Shown in pieces: positions 33,338 to 42,171 of a stretch of DNA of 64,000 nt. Position numbers and translations under genes: made by a program. Numbering within the stretch: the first letter of the stretch is position 1; each line of letters opens with the position of its first letter. The stretch is from the NCBI GenBank assembly GCA_003343885.1, contig QAKH01000059.1:1-64000 (forward strand), written 5' to 3'. Source of the DNA: Clostridiales bacterium (GTDB lineage Bacteria > Bacillota > Clostridia > Oscillospirales > CAG-382). Under the pieces are notes generated by a model. The model did not search any database. It was given only the letters and a program-made list of their open reading frames with translations, and had not been told where the DNA came from.

Positions 33338-34777
33338 TTGGATAATACCGGCTTCGGTTATGGAATAGAAAATCAAAACAACAGTACAAAGAAAGTTCCG
33401 AAAAAGAAAATTCCAAAAAAAGCCGAACCGAGACGCCGAAGTGTTGTCAAACTGGTTGGCGGGGTAGACAGACCTTTTCTTGTAACTATAATTCTTTTGC
33501 TGTGCCTTGGAACTGTTATGGTTTTCAGCGCAAGCTATCCGTACGCAAACGCAAATTTTAACGGAGACAGTTATCGCTTTGCAAGGCGGCAGCTGATGTT
33601 TGTAATTCCCAGTATAGCTGCAATGCTTATAATAGCTAAAGTAAATTGGTTCAATTACTATAATATACGTAAGCTGACAAAATTAGCTTTGATAGTGTCA
33701 ATAATACTGCTTGCCGGAGTTCTGGTTGTGGGAAAAAATCTCGGCGGCGCAACAAGATGGTATTCAATAGGTCCGATAACAGTCCAGCCGTCGGAAATAG
33801 TGAAATTTACGCTCGTTATGTTTTTCGCCGATTACGCTGACAGATACGCAGAGCAAATACGGACAAAAGGAAGTCCGAAAAGCATACTGACCGTCGTGCT
33901 GCCGTTCGTGCTTATCTGCGGAGCCGGAGCAGGAATGTTTATAGTATTTGACAATAAAGTGATTGGCGCGGTGTTTGCCGGAGCCATACTGCTTATGGCA
34001 CTTGCGTTCATGTATATATCAAATATGAAAAAAACAGCGCCTGCTTTTTATTACGGAGTTCTTCCTTATATTATAATTCTCGGCATAGTTGGAGTGCTGC
34101 TGTATCTTCAGCCGCATGTATCAGGTCTTATTATCATGGCTGGAATTACGTTTGCCATGATGTTTATGGGAGGAACGAATTTGTTCTATCTCATTTCCGG
34201 AGCGGGAGTAGGAGCTGTCGGACTTTTTGTAATAGCAATGACAATGGGCCATTCATCAAGCCGTATAAAAGTTTGGCAGGATCCGTTCTCATATTTGCTT
34301 GAAGGTGGTTGGCAGCCGGCTCAGTCATTGTACGCAATAGGCTCCGGTGGCTTTTGGGGAGTAGGTTTCGGAAACAGCAGACAAAAGCATCTGTACCTGC
34401 CGGAACCGCAAAACGACTACATCTTCTCAATATGGTGTGAGGAGATGGGTTTCATAGGCGCTATGCTTGTTATTTGTATATTTCTGTTTTTCATATATAG
34501 AGGAATTTTGATAGGACTTCGTGCTCCGGACAGATTCAGTTCGTTGCTTGTAATCGGAATAATAATGCACGTCGGACTTCAGATGGTTCTTAATATCGCC
34601 GTCGTAACCAACTCACTGCCGAGTACCGGTATTTCACTTCCGTTTTTCAGTTACGGCGGAACGTCAATTCTGATATTACTCGCGGAAATGGGGGTTGTGC
34701 TGTCGGTGTCGCGCTTTTCTTCGGTTGAAAAAAGTACCGGAGAAGACGACAAAACGAGACAAACTTCGCCGCAGTAA
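33338..34777 (+). CDS. ftsW: Lipid II polymerase FtsW (FtsW/RodA/SpoVE family)
   Basis: This is a SEDS-family glycosyltransferase that polymerises lipid II with its partner class B PBP. The 479-residue protein has a basic N-terminal tail of about 45 residues, ten membrane helices and the family stretches GATRWYSIGPITVQPSE and STGISLPFFSYGGTS. TTG 33338 follows AGAGGAAG. SpoVE is an alternative name within the same family. The position between mraY and murG favours the division or sporulation form rather than RodA. Confidence 0.93.
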   Translation: MDNTGFGYGIENQNNSTKKVPKKKIPKKAEPRRRSVVKLVGGVDRPFLVTIILLLCLGTVMVFSASYPYANANFNGDSYRFARRQLMFVIPSIAAMLIIAKVNWFNYYNIRKLTKLALIVSIILLAGVLVVGKNLGGATRWYSIGPITVQPSEIVKFTLVMFFADYADRYAEQIRTKGSPKSILTVVLPFVLICGAGAGMFIVFDNKVIGAVFAGAILLMALAFMYISNMKKTAPAFYYGVLPYIIILGIVGVLLYLQPHVSGLIIMAGITFAMMFMGGTNLFYLISGAGVGAVGLFVIAMTMGHSSSRIKVWQDPFSYLLEGGWQPAQSLYAIGSGGFWGVGFGNSRQKHLYLPEPQNDYIFSIWCEEMGFIGAMLVICIFLFFIYRGILIGLRAPDRFSSLLVIGIIMHVGLQMVLNIAVVTNSLPSTGISLPFFSYGGTSILILLAEMGVVLSVSRFSSVEKSTGEDDKTRQTSPQ

Positions 34778-34842
34778 AATGTTATTATATACAAAATGCC
34801 AAACAGCGTAATAATTCGTGCTTAAAGAGAGGTACTCAAAAA

Positions 34843-35973
34843 ATGAGAGTTCTTGTCAGCGGAGGCGGAACTGCCGGACATATAAATCCGGCTCTTGCCA
34901 TAGCGGATAAAATAAAGTCGGAAAGGCCTGACAGCATTATAGAATATGTGGGAACTCCGACCGGAATGGAAACAAGACTTGTTCCCAATGCCGGCTATAA
35001 AATTCATACTGTTGCGGTAAGAGGATTTAAAAGAAAACTCAGCCTCTCAAATATAGACGCAGCGGTTAAAGCGGTTACATCCGTTCAGAAAGCAAAAAAA
35101 ATAATTCGTGAATTCGAGCCGGACATAGTTATAGGAACGGGCGGATATGTAAGCTGGCCGGTTGTAAAGGCGGCGGCAAAACTCGGTGTTCCTACTCTTA
35201 TCCACGAGCAAAATGCTGTTCCCGGTGTTACCACAAAAATGCTTTCCAAGTACGTAGACCGAGTTCTTATCAGTTTTGAAAACTCCATGGAGTTTTTTGA
35301 CTGCAAAAAAGATAAGCTGGTTTTTACAGGAAACCCTGTTTCGGAAAAAATGCTGTCGGCAAACAAAGATGAAACTCGCCGCCTGCTTGGAATTGAGGAT
35401 AATAAAACCGTTATCCTTTCCGCCGGCGGAAGTCTCGGAGCCAAGATGATAAATGAATCTGTTCACTACCTGATTAAACACTATACCTCGTGTACGGACA
35501 AAGTTAGGCACTTTCACGCTACGGGACGCGGAGGATATGATGAACAGGCACTGCTGTACAGGTCCGAAGGCTTTACCGAGGCTGACAGTGAAACTCTTAA
35601 AAAAGGCGGCGTAACGGTTAAAAAGTACATATATAACATGCCGGAATTACTTGCTGCGGCTGATATTGTAATATGCCGTGCCGGTGCTATGACGCTCTCA
35701 GAAATAGCTTGCATGGGAAAAGCGTCAATAATAGTGCCGTCACCAAACGTAACCAACAATCATCAGTATAAAAACGCAAAGGTACTTGCAGATGCAGGAG
35801 CTGCGGTGCTGATTGAAGAGAAAGATTTAACCGGACAGCTGCTTTGCGAAAAAGTTAAATATTTTGTGGATAATCCTGAAGAAAGAAAAAAAATGGAGGA
35901 TAACGTACGCAAGTTTGCTGTTATGGACGCACTTGACAGAATATATTCCGAAATTTGCGGGCTTGCGGACTGA
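34843..35973 (+). CDS. murG: UDP-GlcNAc transferase MurG
   Basis: MurG adds GlcNAc to lipid I to give lipid II at the inner membrane face. The 376-residue protein opens with the donor/acceptor glycine loop VSGGGTAGHINPALAIA and has GTGGYVSWPVVKAA, HEQNAVPG and the C-terminal UDP-binding region CRAGAMTLSEIACMGKASIIVPSP, followed by NNHQYKNA. AGAGAGG precedes the ATG. It sits between ftsW and ftsQ. Confidence 0.97.
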   Translation: MRVLVSGGGTAGHINPALAIADKIKSERPDSIIEYVGTPTGMETRLVPNAGYKIHTVAVRGFKRKLSLSNIDAAVKAVTSVQKAKKIIREFEPDIVIGTGGYVSWPVVKAAAKLGVPTLIHEQNAVPGVTTKMLSKYVDRVLISFENSMEFFDCKKDKLVFTGNPVSEKMLSANKDETRRLLGIEDNKTVILSAGGSLGAKMINESVHYLIKHYTSCTDKVRHFHATGRGGYDEQALLYRSEGFTEADSETLKKGGVTVKKYIYNMPELLAAADIVICRAGAMTLSEIACMGKASIIVPSPNVTNNHQYKNAKVLADAGAAVLIEEKDLTGQLLCEKVKYFVDNPEERKKMEDNVRKFAVMDALDRIYSEICGLAD

Positions 35974-35975
35974 AC

Positions 35976-36001
35976 TGTGAGAATTAATTGTGGGAATTAA
36001 T
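35976..36001 (+). repeat. 13-bp tandem duplication between murG and ftsQ
   Basis: TGTGAGAATTAAT is followed directly by TGTGGGAATTAAT, one mismatch apart. It lies in the short murG-ftsQ gap just before the ftsQ SD. It may be a replication slippage product with no function. Confidence 0.7.
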
Positions 36002-36025
36002 TTGAAGATGCTTTGGAGGAGTTAA

Positions 36026-36844
36026 ATGGACGGCAACCGGGTTAACTCAAAAAGGTCGACCGAAATGGACGTATCAACTGCGAAAAGAAGAGTTGTAAAG
36101 AAAAAGGCAAAAAATAAGTTTTTCGCATTTTTGGTTGTGCTGATTTTGATGGTTCTTACGGCTTGGCTGTTGTTTGATAAAATATTTGTAATTAAGTCTT
36201 TTAAAATCAGCGGCGGTATTGAATATACCGAAGAACAGGCTGCGGCGATGGCGGAAAAAATAGGACTTAAAAGCGGAATGCATATGTTCGGCTTTGATAA
36301 AAATGAAGCGCAGCAGTTGGCAAAATATGCGCTTTCAGAGTTTGACAGCGTAAAAATTGAATATGACATTCCCGATAAGATAGTATTCAAAGTTGTTGAA
36401 TCTGAGCCGGCAATGTATATTTCGCAAGGCGATTATACGTTTATTTTGTCGGAAGGCTTGAGGGTAATGTCTATGTCGGATAGCTCTGAACAGGCGGAGA
36501 ACCTTGAGCTAAAGCACGTCTACATAAGCGGAGTAACGAGCTGCGTTGCCGGCGAGTTCCTTTCGACTGATAATAACTCCGACACCATACTTAAGGAGCT
36601 GTATGCTGTTTTAAAGGAAGAAGAAGTGCTTGCCGAGGCAGATGAAATAGATGTTACGAATAGGTTTGCGCTGACATTTAAATATAAGGACAGGTATGAC
36701 GTTAAACTTGGAGATTCGGAAAATCTGACAGTGAAAGTCAGGTTTATGAAATCGATAGAAGAAAAACTGAAAGATACTGATAAAGGTTCTATCGACGTTT
36801 CAGATGAAAACTACCGGGAAGGTATCTTTAAGGCTTACAATTAA
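36026..36844 (+). CDS. ftsQ: Cell division protein FtsQ/DivIB
   Basis: This is a bitopic divisome protein that binds FtsL and DivIC. The 272-residue protein has a basic cytoplasmic N-terminus, one membrane helix (about 32-52), a POTRA-like domain (about 55-125, with IKSFKISGGIEYTEEQ) and an FtsQ-type beta domain. GGAGGAG precedes the ATG. It is the last gene before the ftsZ promoter. Confidence 0.88.
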   Translation: MDGNRVNSKRSTEMDVSTAKRRVVKKKAKNKFFAFLVVLILMVLTAWLLFDKIFVIKSFKISGGIEYTEEQAAAMAEKIGLKSGMHMFGFDKNEAQQLAKYALSEFDSVKIEYDIPDKIVFKVVESEPAMYISQGDYTFILSEGLRVMSMSDSSEQAENLELKHVYISGVTSCVAGEFLSTDNNSDTILKELYAVLKEEEVLAEADEIDVTNRFALTFKYKDRYDVKLGDSENLTVKVRFMKSIEEKLKDTDKGSIDVSDENYREGIFKAYN

Positions 36845-36899
36845 CCGCATAAATAAATGTAAAAAAAATGTTAACTGCTGAGCTTTTTGCCAAAAAGCC

Positions 36900-36928
36900 T
36901 TGAAAATTGATTGTGAAAAGTTTATTAT
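36900..36928 (+). promoter_or_regulatory. Sigma-A promoter of ftsZ
   Basis: TTGAAA (36900-36905), a 17-bp spacer and TATTAT (36923-36928) give a good promoter about 80 bases before the ftsZ ATG. A small hairpin (GCTTTTT-GCC-AAAAAGC, 36882-36898) lies just upstream. Confidence 0.7.
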
Positions 36929-37006
36929 ATATATTGTATAGATATCTCTGTGATAATTTGCACTGCATATAATTTGAATGACGATAGAAAACAGGAGGAA
37001 GTTTAA

Positions 37007-38146
37007 ATGAATTTCGATTACGATGCGAGTTTGGATTCCGGCGCAAAAATAAAGGTTATCGGCGTCGGCGGCGCCGGAAACAACGCTGTTAACCGAATGG
37101 TAACTGAAAATGTGAAGGGCGTTGATTTTGTTGCCGTAAATACCGACCAGCAGGCACTTTACCGCTGTGCGGCTCCGGGAAAAGTACTTATCGGTGAAAA
37201 GCTTACTAAGGGCAGAGGTGCCGGAGCAAACCCTGATGTTGGAAAGAATGCGGCGGAAGAAAATATAGATGACATAAAGAAAACACTTGAAGGCACGGAT
37301 ATGGTGTTTATAACTGCCGGCATGGGCGGCGGAACGGGAACCGGAGCGGCTCCTGTTATCGCAAAACTCGCCAAGGATATGGGCGTTCTTACCATAGGTG
37401 TTGTAACCAAGCCGTTTGCTTTTGAAGGCAAAAAGAAGATGGAGCAGGCTGAGGCTGGAATATCAGCTCTTAAGCAGCATGTAGACTCGATTATTATAAT
37501 TCCTAACGAAAGACTTAAGTTCGTTTCCGAAACCGGCAGGCTTACTCTTGCAACTGCCTTCCAGGTGGCTGACGACGTGCTTCGCCGCGGTGTTCAGAGC
37601 ATTACCGACCTTATCAATGTACCTTCATTTATGAACCTTGACTTTAATGACGTTGTAACAACCATGCAGAACGCCGGACTTGCTCATATGGGCGTTGGTT
37701 CTGCTCAGGGTAAGGACAAGGCTGAGGTCGCCGCTAAGGCTGCTATATCAAGTCCGCTTCTTGAAACATCCATCACAGGATGCAGGGGAATTATTATCAA
37801 CTTCACATCTTCTCCGGACATCGGACTTGATGAAGTTGAGTACGCCGCAAGCCTTGTCGGACAAGAGGCTCATCCGGATGCAAATGTTATCTGGGGTGTT
37901 ACATTTGATGAAAAGCTTGAGGATGAGATGCGCGTAACAGTAATAGCAACAGGTTTTGACGCAGATAAGACTGATGCAAAGGTCGTATCAAGACCTGTAA
38001 TGGATAAGCTTGAGTCTTCGGAAAATGCAGCATCTTCTGATACAGCTGCCGGAATCGCTGATAAAACCGTTGCCGGTGATGAAATAGAAGACGCTTTGAA
38101 TTTGTTCAAGAAACGCGGTTCAAGTCCCTCAAGACTTAATTTCTAA
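37007..38146 (+). CDS. ftsZ: Cell division GTPase FtsZ
   Basis: FtsZ is the tubulin-like GTPase that forms the Z ring. The 379-residue protein shows IKVIGVGGAGNNAVNRM near residue 11, the tubulin signature GGGTGTGAAP (about 107-116), the T7-type NLDFNDV and an N-terminal domain with RGAGANPDVGK. The C-terminus is an acidic linker ending in FKKRGSSPSRLNF, a usual binding peptide. AGGAGG precedes the ATG. It has its own promoter and terminator. Confidence 0.99.
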   Translation: MNFDYDASLDSGAKIKVIGVGGAGNNAVNRMVTENVKGVDFVAVNTDQQALYRCAAPGKVLIGEKLTKGRGAGANPDVGKNAAEENIDDIKKTLEGTDMVFITAGMGGGTGTGAAPVIAKLAKDMGVLTIGVVTKPFAFEGKKKMEQAEAGISALKQHVDSIIIIPNERLKFVSETGRLTLATAFQVADDVLRRGVQSITDLINVPSFMNLDFNDVVTTMQNAGLAHMGVGSAQGKDKAEVAAKAAISSPLLETSITGCRGIIINFTSSPDIGLDEVEYAASLVGQEAHPDANVIWGVTFDEKLEDEMRVTVIATGFDADKTDAKVVSRPVMDKLESSENAASSDTAAGIADKTVAGDEIEDALNLFKKRGSSPSRLNF

Positions 38147-38166
38147 TTAAAATATTGCAAACTTCG

Positions 38167-38205
38167 GCATCCGCACCGATAGAAAAGTGCGGGTGCTGTT
38201 TTGTT
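38167..38205 (+). terminator. Terminator of ftsZ
   Basis: GCATCCGCAC (38167-38176) pairs with GTGCGGGTGC (38187-38196) with one T-G wobble, followed by TGTTTTGTT. Confidence 0.85.
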
Positions 38206-38234
38206 ATTTATACTTTAAATTTGGGCGGCACTGC

Positions 38235-38263
38235 TTGATATTGGACGCAATCTGTGGTACAAT
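38235..38263 (+). promoter_or_regulatory. Promoter of the miaA-to-divIVA cluster
   Basis: TTGATA (38235-38240), a 17-bp spacer and TACAAT (38258-38263) lie just before the miaA SD. The following genes up to divIVA are closely spaced and may share this promoter. Confidence 0.65.
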
Positions 38264-38289
38264 AAAAAATAAAGTTTCATGGAGGCAAT

Positions 38290-39279
38290 ATGTCGGAAAA
38301 AGAATTTGATTTGCAAAATTCCTCAAATAATAAAATAATATGTGTCGTAGGTCCGACTGCCTCGGGAAAATCAGCGCTTGCCGTAGATATTGCTTTGCAT
38401 TTTGGAGGAGAGGTAATTTCGTGCGATTCAATGCAAGTATATAAAAACATGAATATTGGAACCGCCAAAACAACTGAACCTGAAATGAAAGGTGTTGCGC
38501 ACCATCTCATAGATATATTGGACATAAATCAAAAATTCAGCGTCTCGGATTATGTCCGCCTTGCTTCGGATTGTGTGTCAGACGTGCAAAACCGGGGTAA
38601 GCTTCCTGTTTTTTGCGGCGGGACAGGCTTGTATATTGACAGCTTTATAAAAGGCATTGAGTTTGGAGAGTATCAGGTGGATCCTGACCTTGCAAAAAAA
38701 TATCAAGAGATTGTAAGCACTTCAGGTTTTGAAAGTTTACATAATCTGCTAAAGTCTGTTGATCCGGAGTCTGCTGAAAAAATACAGCCTGAAAATGTAA
38801 AACGTGTTATGAGAGCGCTTGAGGTCAGCGAGTCAACCGGAATTCCAATGTCACGCTGGAACCGGCTTCAGCTTGAGAAAGCAGTGAAGCGCGACGCTTT
38901 GTATATTGGGCTGACTTTTGAGAACAGAAGCGTATTGTATGACAGAATAAACAAAAGGGTAGACGATATGATGAGAGCAGGTCTGCTCGAAGAAGCTTAT
39001 GGACTTGTGCAGTCAGGCATAGAAAGCAGTCCGACAGCCGGACAGGCTATCGGATATAAAGAGTTTTATCCATACTTCAAGGGCGAGGCCCGGCTTGACG
39101 AATGCGTGGAAAGGCTTAAAATAAACTCAAGACATTACGCTAAACGTCAGATTACATGGTTTTCAGCCAACAAGGAAATTATGACAATAGCTGTCGATTC
39201 TATGACGAAAGAAGATGTCCGCCGCAGAGCCTTTGAAATGTGTGAGCAGTATCTTGACAAAGAACGGCAGGAGAAATAA
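38290..39279 (+). CDS. miaA: tRNA dimethylallyltransferase MiaA
   Basis: MiaA adds a dimethylallyl group to A37 of tRNAs that read UNN codons. The 329-residue protein has the P-loop GPTASGKS (21-28), SCDSMQVYKNMNIGTAK, HHLIDI, FCGGTGLYI and YAKRQITWF, all typical of the family. ATGGAGG precedes the start. It heads the group that continues with the HlyD-like gene and yggS. Confidence 0.97.
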   Translation: MSEKEFDLQNSSNNKIICVVGPTASGKSALAVDIALHFGGEVISCDSMQVYKNMNIGTAKTTEPEMKGVAHHLIDILDINQKFSVSDYVRLASDCVSDVQNRGKLPVFCGGTGLYIDSFIKGIEFGEYQVDPDLAKKYQEIVSTSGFESLHNLLKSVDPESAEKIQPENVKRVMRALEVSESTGIPMSRWNRLQLEKAVKRDALYIGLTFENRSVLYDRINKRVDDMMRAGLLEEAYGLVQSGIESSPTAGQAIGYKEFYPYFKGEARLDECVERLKINSRHYAKRQITWFSANKEIMTIAVDSMTKEDVRRRAFEMCEQYLDKERQEK

Positions 39280-39311
39280 TATTATAAATTCTGAGAATGG
39301 GAGGAGTAACA

Positions 39312-40607
39312 TTGAATAAACGCATATCATCGTTTTTTTGCGATCCAAAGACAGTAATTAAGAATGTTGCGATATTTTTGCTTATGATATTTTTGTCGGT
39401 GTATGCTTTTTTTCAGATACTCCCTACATTTGCCCAGAAAATAGAAACGGAAACAGCCTTGCCGGTTTCTGTTTATGATACGACACAAACAACAGGGTAT
39501 ATTTTCAGAGAAGAACAGCTTGTATCCGGTCCCTCAAACGGCATAGCCGTTACCCTGGTGAAGGACGGAGAGAGACTGTCAAACGGACAGCACTTTGCAA
39601 ATGTGTACAGTAATGCGGATGCCGCAAAACTGCAAGAGGAGATAAATGCGATAGACAGAAAAATAGAAACGCTGTCAAAAAGCGTCGTAGATACGGATTT
39701 GTATGTTACGGATATTACAAAAACAGATGAAGCAATTTCTGATAATTTTGATGAACTCTTCTCTAAGATAGCCAAAAACGACCTTACGGACACTCTTAAT
39801 ATTCAAAAAGACCTTCTTGTTAATCTAAACAAGAAAGATATGATAGTTAATATGACCGATAGCTATGACGCAGAAATTGCTTCGCTCCAGACTCAAAGAA
39901 ATGCAATTTTAAATCGCATAAACTCTATGACGCAAAAGCTTATTGCGCCGTTTTCCGGATATTATTACGGCGATACTGACGGTTATGAAACCATTTTTGA
40001 TCCTGCTGAGCTTGAAAATCTCACTATTGAGCGATTTCATGAAATTATATCTCAGCCGCCGGTTCAAAACAGTACGACTGCCGATTTCGGTAAGATAGTT
40101 ACCGATTTTGTGTGGTACGTCGTGTGTGAAACAGACAGGCTTTCAGCCGCTAAGTACAATATAGGCAGCTACTATAAGCTAAGATTTACCTCTTTTTCCG
40201 AAGAGGAAATAAAACTTGAACTAACCGACGTCATATCTGAAACATCAGAAGACACGGCGCTGCTTATCTTTAGAGGAAATACTGCGCCTGAAGGTTTTCC
40301 GTACCAGCGCAGTCAACAGGTTGACATAATCAGCGACGGCTATTCAGGACTTGCCGTACCTAAACAGGCGCTGAGAGTGGTTGACGGGAAAACGGGAGTG
40401 TATATTCTCGATGGGGATATAGTAAGATTTCGCCTTGCAGATGTGATTTTTGAGGATGAAGATTATTACGTTATTTCGACAGAATCCGCAAAAACAGCAG
40501 ATAATCAAGAAGATACAGAGGACGGGAAAACCTACTACTATCTGACATTGTATGATAACGTGATTGTCAGCGGCAAATCACTTTTTGACGGAAAAATCAT
40601 AGGCTGA
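39312..40607 (+). CDS. HlyD-like membrane-anchored adaptor protein
   Basis: This 431-residue protein has one N-terminal membrane helix (about 17-38), then an external part. The beta-hairpin lipoyl-like half (GIAVTLVKDGERLSNGQHFANVYS), a helical coiled region (about 100-205) and a second beta region (LIAPFSGYYYGDTDGYE, then the late GLAVPKQALRVVDGKTGVYILDGD) resemble HlyD/MFP adaptors. No transporter is encoded nearby. The gene lies in a conserved Clostridia neighbourhood with yggS and sepF, so an envelope or division role is possible. TTG 39312 is set by GGGAGGAG seven bases upstream. Confidence 0.65.
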   Translation: MNKRISSFFCDPKTVIKNVAIFLLMIFLSVYAFFQILPTFAQKIETETALPVSVYDTTQTTGYIFREEQLVSGPSNGIAVTLVKDGERLSNGQHFANVYSNADAAKLQEEINAIDRKIETLSKSVVDTDLYVTDITKTDEAISDNFDELFSKIAKNDLTDTLNIQKDLLVNLNKKDMIVNMTDSYDAEIASLQTQRNAILNRINSMTQKLIAPFSGYYYGDTDGYETIFDPAELENLTIERFHEIISQPPVQNSTTADFGKIVTDFVWYVVCETDRLSAAKYNIGSYYKLRFTSFSEEEIKLELTDVISETSEDTALLIFRGNTAPEGFPYQRSQQVDIISDGYSGLAVPKQALRVVDGKTGVYILDGDIVRFRLADVIFEDEDYYVISTESAKTADNQEDTEDGKTYYYLTLYDNVIVSGKSLFDGKIIG

Positions 40608-40632
40608 TGAAAAGTCAAAGGAGAGGATAAAA

Positions 40633-41379
40633 ATGGGAGAGAAATTCTCACGCCAGGTTATAGAAAATAATATAAGCGAAATACGTAAGAAAATTGCCGA
40701 AGAGGCGGAAAAAGTCAATCGTGATCCCGCAAAGATTAAATTGCTTGCCGCAACAAAGACAGTTGATGCGGATACAATAAATTTTGCAATATCCAAAGGC
40801 ATACGCCTTATAGGAGAAAACAGAGTCCAGGAACTGCTTGAGAAATATGATAAGATTGACAAGTCTAATGTGGATATTCACTTTATCGGACGACTCCAGA
40901 CAAATAAAGTAAAATATATCATCGATAAGGTAAGCCTTATACATTCCGTTGACTCTCTTAGACTGGCGGAAGAAATAGATAAACAGGCAAAAAAACACGA
41001 CCTTGTTATGGATGTCCTGCTTGAAGTCAACGTTGCCGGTGAGCAGTCAAAAGGCGGAGCCGCATTTGATGAGGTCTACGGTTTGCTTGAACAAATAGCT
41101 AAATTTACAAATGTTCGTGTCAAAGGCTTAATGACAATTCCACCAAAATGTAATAATTTGGTAACAGAGGAAAATGGCGGAAGCAGTTCAGAAAAAGTTT
41201 ACAAAAACAGCGAGTTTTTTGATAAAATATTGAATTTGTTTCTTGACATATCGTCGAAAAAGTTAGATAATATATGTATGTATGAATTATCTGCCGGAAT
41301 GTCTGATGATTACATAACAGCAGTTCGTTACGGAGCAACAATTTTGCGCCTTGGACGGGCTATATTTGGTGACAGATAG
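40633..41379 (+). CDS. Pyridoxal-phosphate homeostasis protein YggS/PROSC family
   Basis: This 248-residue, single-domain, PLP-binding TIM barrel protein keeps free PLP low. It has the family motifs LLAATKTV (PLP Lys near residue 36), GENRVQELLEK, HFIGRLQTNKVK, EVNVAGEQSKGG and the C-terminal ELSAGMSDDYITAVRYGATILRLG. A segment near residues 180-200 (NGGSSSEKVYKNSEF) is longer than usual. AAGGAGAGG precedes the ATG. It stands directly before sepF, as in most Firmicutes. Confidence 0.95.
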   Translation: MGEKFSRQVIENNISEIRKKIAEEAEKVNRDPAKIKLLAATKTVDADTINFAISKGIRLIGENRVQELLEKYDKIDKSNVDIHFIGRLQTNKVKYIIDKVSLIHSVDSLRLAEEIDKQAKKHDLVMDVLLEVNVAGEQSKGGAAFDEVYGLLEQIAKFTNVRVKGLMTIPPKCNNLVTEENGGSSSEKVYKNSEFFDKILNLFLDISSKKLDNICMYELSAGMSDDYITAVRYGATILRLGRAIFGDR

Positions 41380-41411
41380 CATAGAGAATATAAAATTTGG
41401 AGGTTTGAAAA

Positions 41412-41894
41412 ATGAGATTTTTCGATAAGATGAAGAATTTTCTCCCGAATAATTATGGTGATGAAGCGGGATACGAGGACGATTACTCGGAAGAACAGGA
41501 TGAGGAGATGGTTCAGAACGAGGTGCGTCCGCGCGAAGTAAAGCAACAGCCGGTGTATGGTGCAAGACCGTCTGAAACAAGCGGCGTAGCGATAGCCTCC
41601 AGAAATTCGTCAATCGAAATGAGAGTTGTTTCTCCGACAAGATTTGACGAGGTTGACCAGATATCTGATTTGCTTCTCAGAAATATTACCGTTCTTCTCA
41701 ATCTTGAGAATACAAACAAAGAAACTACAAAACGCCTTATCGACTTTCTCTCAGGCGTGGCTTATGCCCTTAACGGTGAAGTTCAGAAGGTTGCCGACAA
41801 TGCGTATGTCGTTACCCCCAACAACGTTGCCGTTTCAAGCGAAACCTTGGAGAACTCTCAGGCTCAGCCGCAGGATACGGGGATATACGAATAA
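41412..41894 (+). CDS. sepF: Cell division protein SepF
   Basis: SepF anchors and bundles FtsZ filaments at the membrane. The 160-residue protein has an N-terminal amphipathic helix (MRFFDKMKNFLP), an acidic linker and the SepF domain (about 70-145) with SPTRFDEVDQISDLLLRNITVLLNLENTN and FLSGVAYALNGEVQKVADNAYVVTP. TTTGGAGG precedes the ATG. It lies in the usual yggS-sepF-yggT-ylmH-divIVA order. Confidence 0.96.
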   Translation: MRFFDKMKNFLPNNYGDEAGYEDDYSEEQDEEMVQNEVRPREVKQQPVYGARPSETSGVAIASRNSSIEMRVVSPTRFDEVDQISDLLLRNITVLLNLENTNKETTKRLIDFLSGVAYALNGEVQKVADNAYVVTPNNVAVSSETLENSQAQPQDTGIYE

Positions 41895-41900
41895 AGCAAA

Positions 41901-42167
41901 ATGCCTGTAATTTTGTTGATTTTATTTTTTGCGGTACGGCTGTTACTTGAATTGTTTTATGTTTTGCTTATTGTACGCGCCGTGCTGTCGTGGGTTCCGG
42001 GAGTGCGCAACCGTTTAACGGATTTTGTCTATATGGTGACAGAACCGGTTCTTTCTCCCGTGAGAAATTTGCTGAACCGTTCAAGATTCGGCAATTTGTC
42101 CTTGCCGATAGATCTCTCTTTTTTGGTAGTCCTGTTCATTCTTACGTTTTTGCTGTATATTTTTTAA
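41901..42167 (+). CDS. YggT family membrane protein
   Basis: This 88-residue protein has two hydrophobic blocks (about 1-30 and 66-88) around the YggT motif VLSWVPGVRNRLTDFVYMVTEPVLSPVRNLLN. YggT (YlmG) proteins are linked to division or osmotic tolerance, but their molecular role is unknown. It starts six bases after sepF and five before ylmH. Confidence 0.9.
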   Translation: MPVILLILFFAVRLLLELFYVLLIVRAVLSWVPGVRNRLTDFVYMVTEPVLSPVRNLLNRSRFGNLSLPIDLSFLVVLFILTFLLYIF

Positions 42168-42171
42168 AGAT

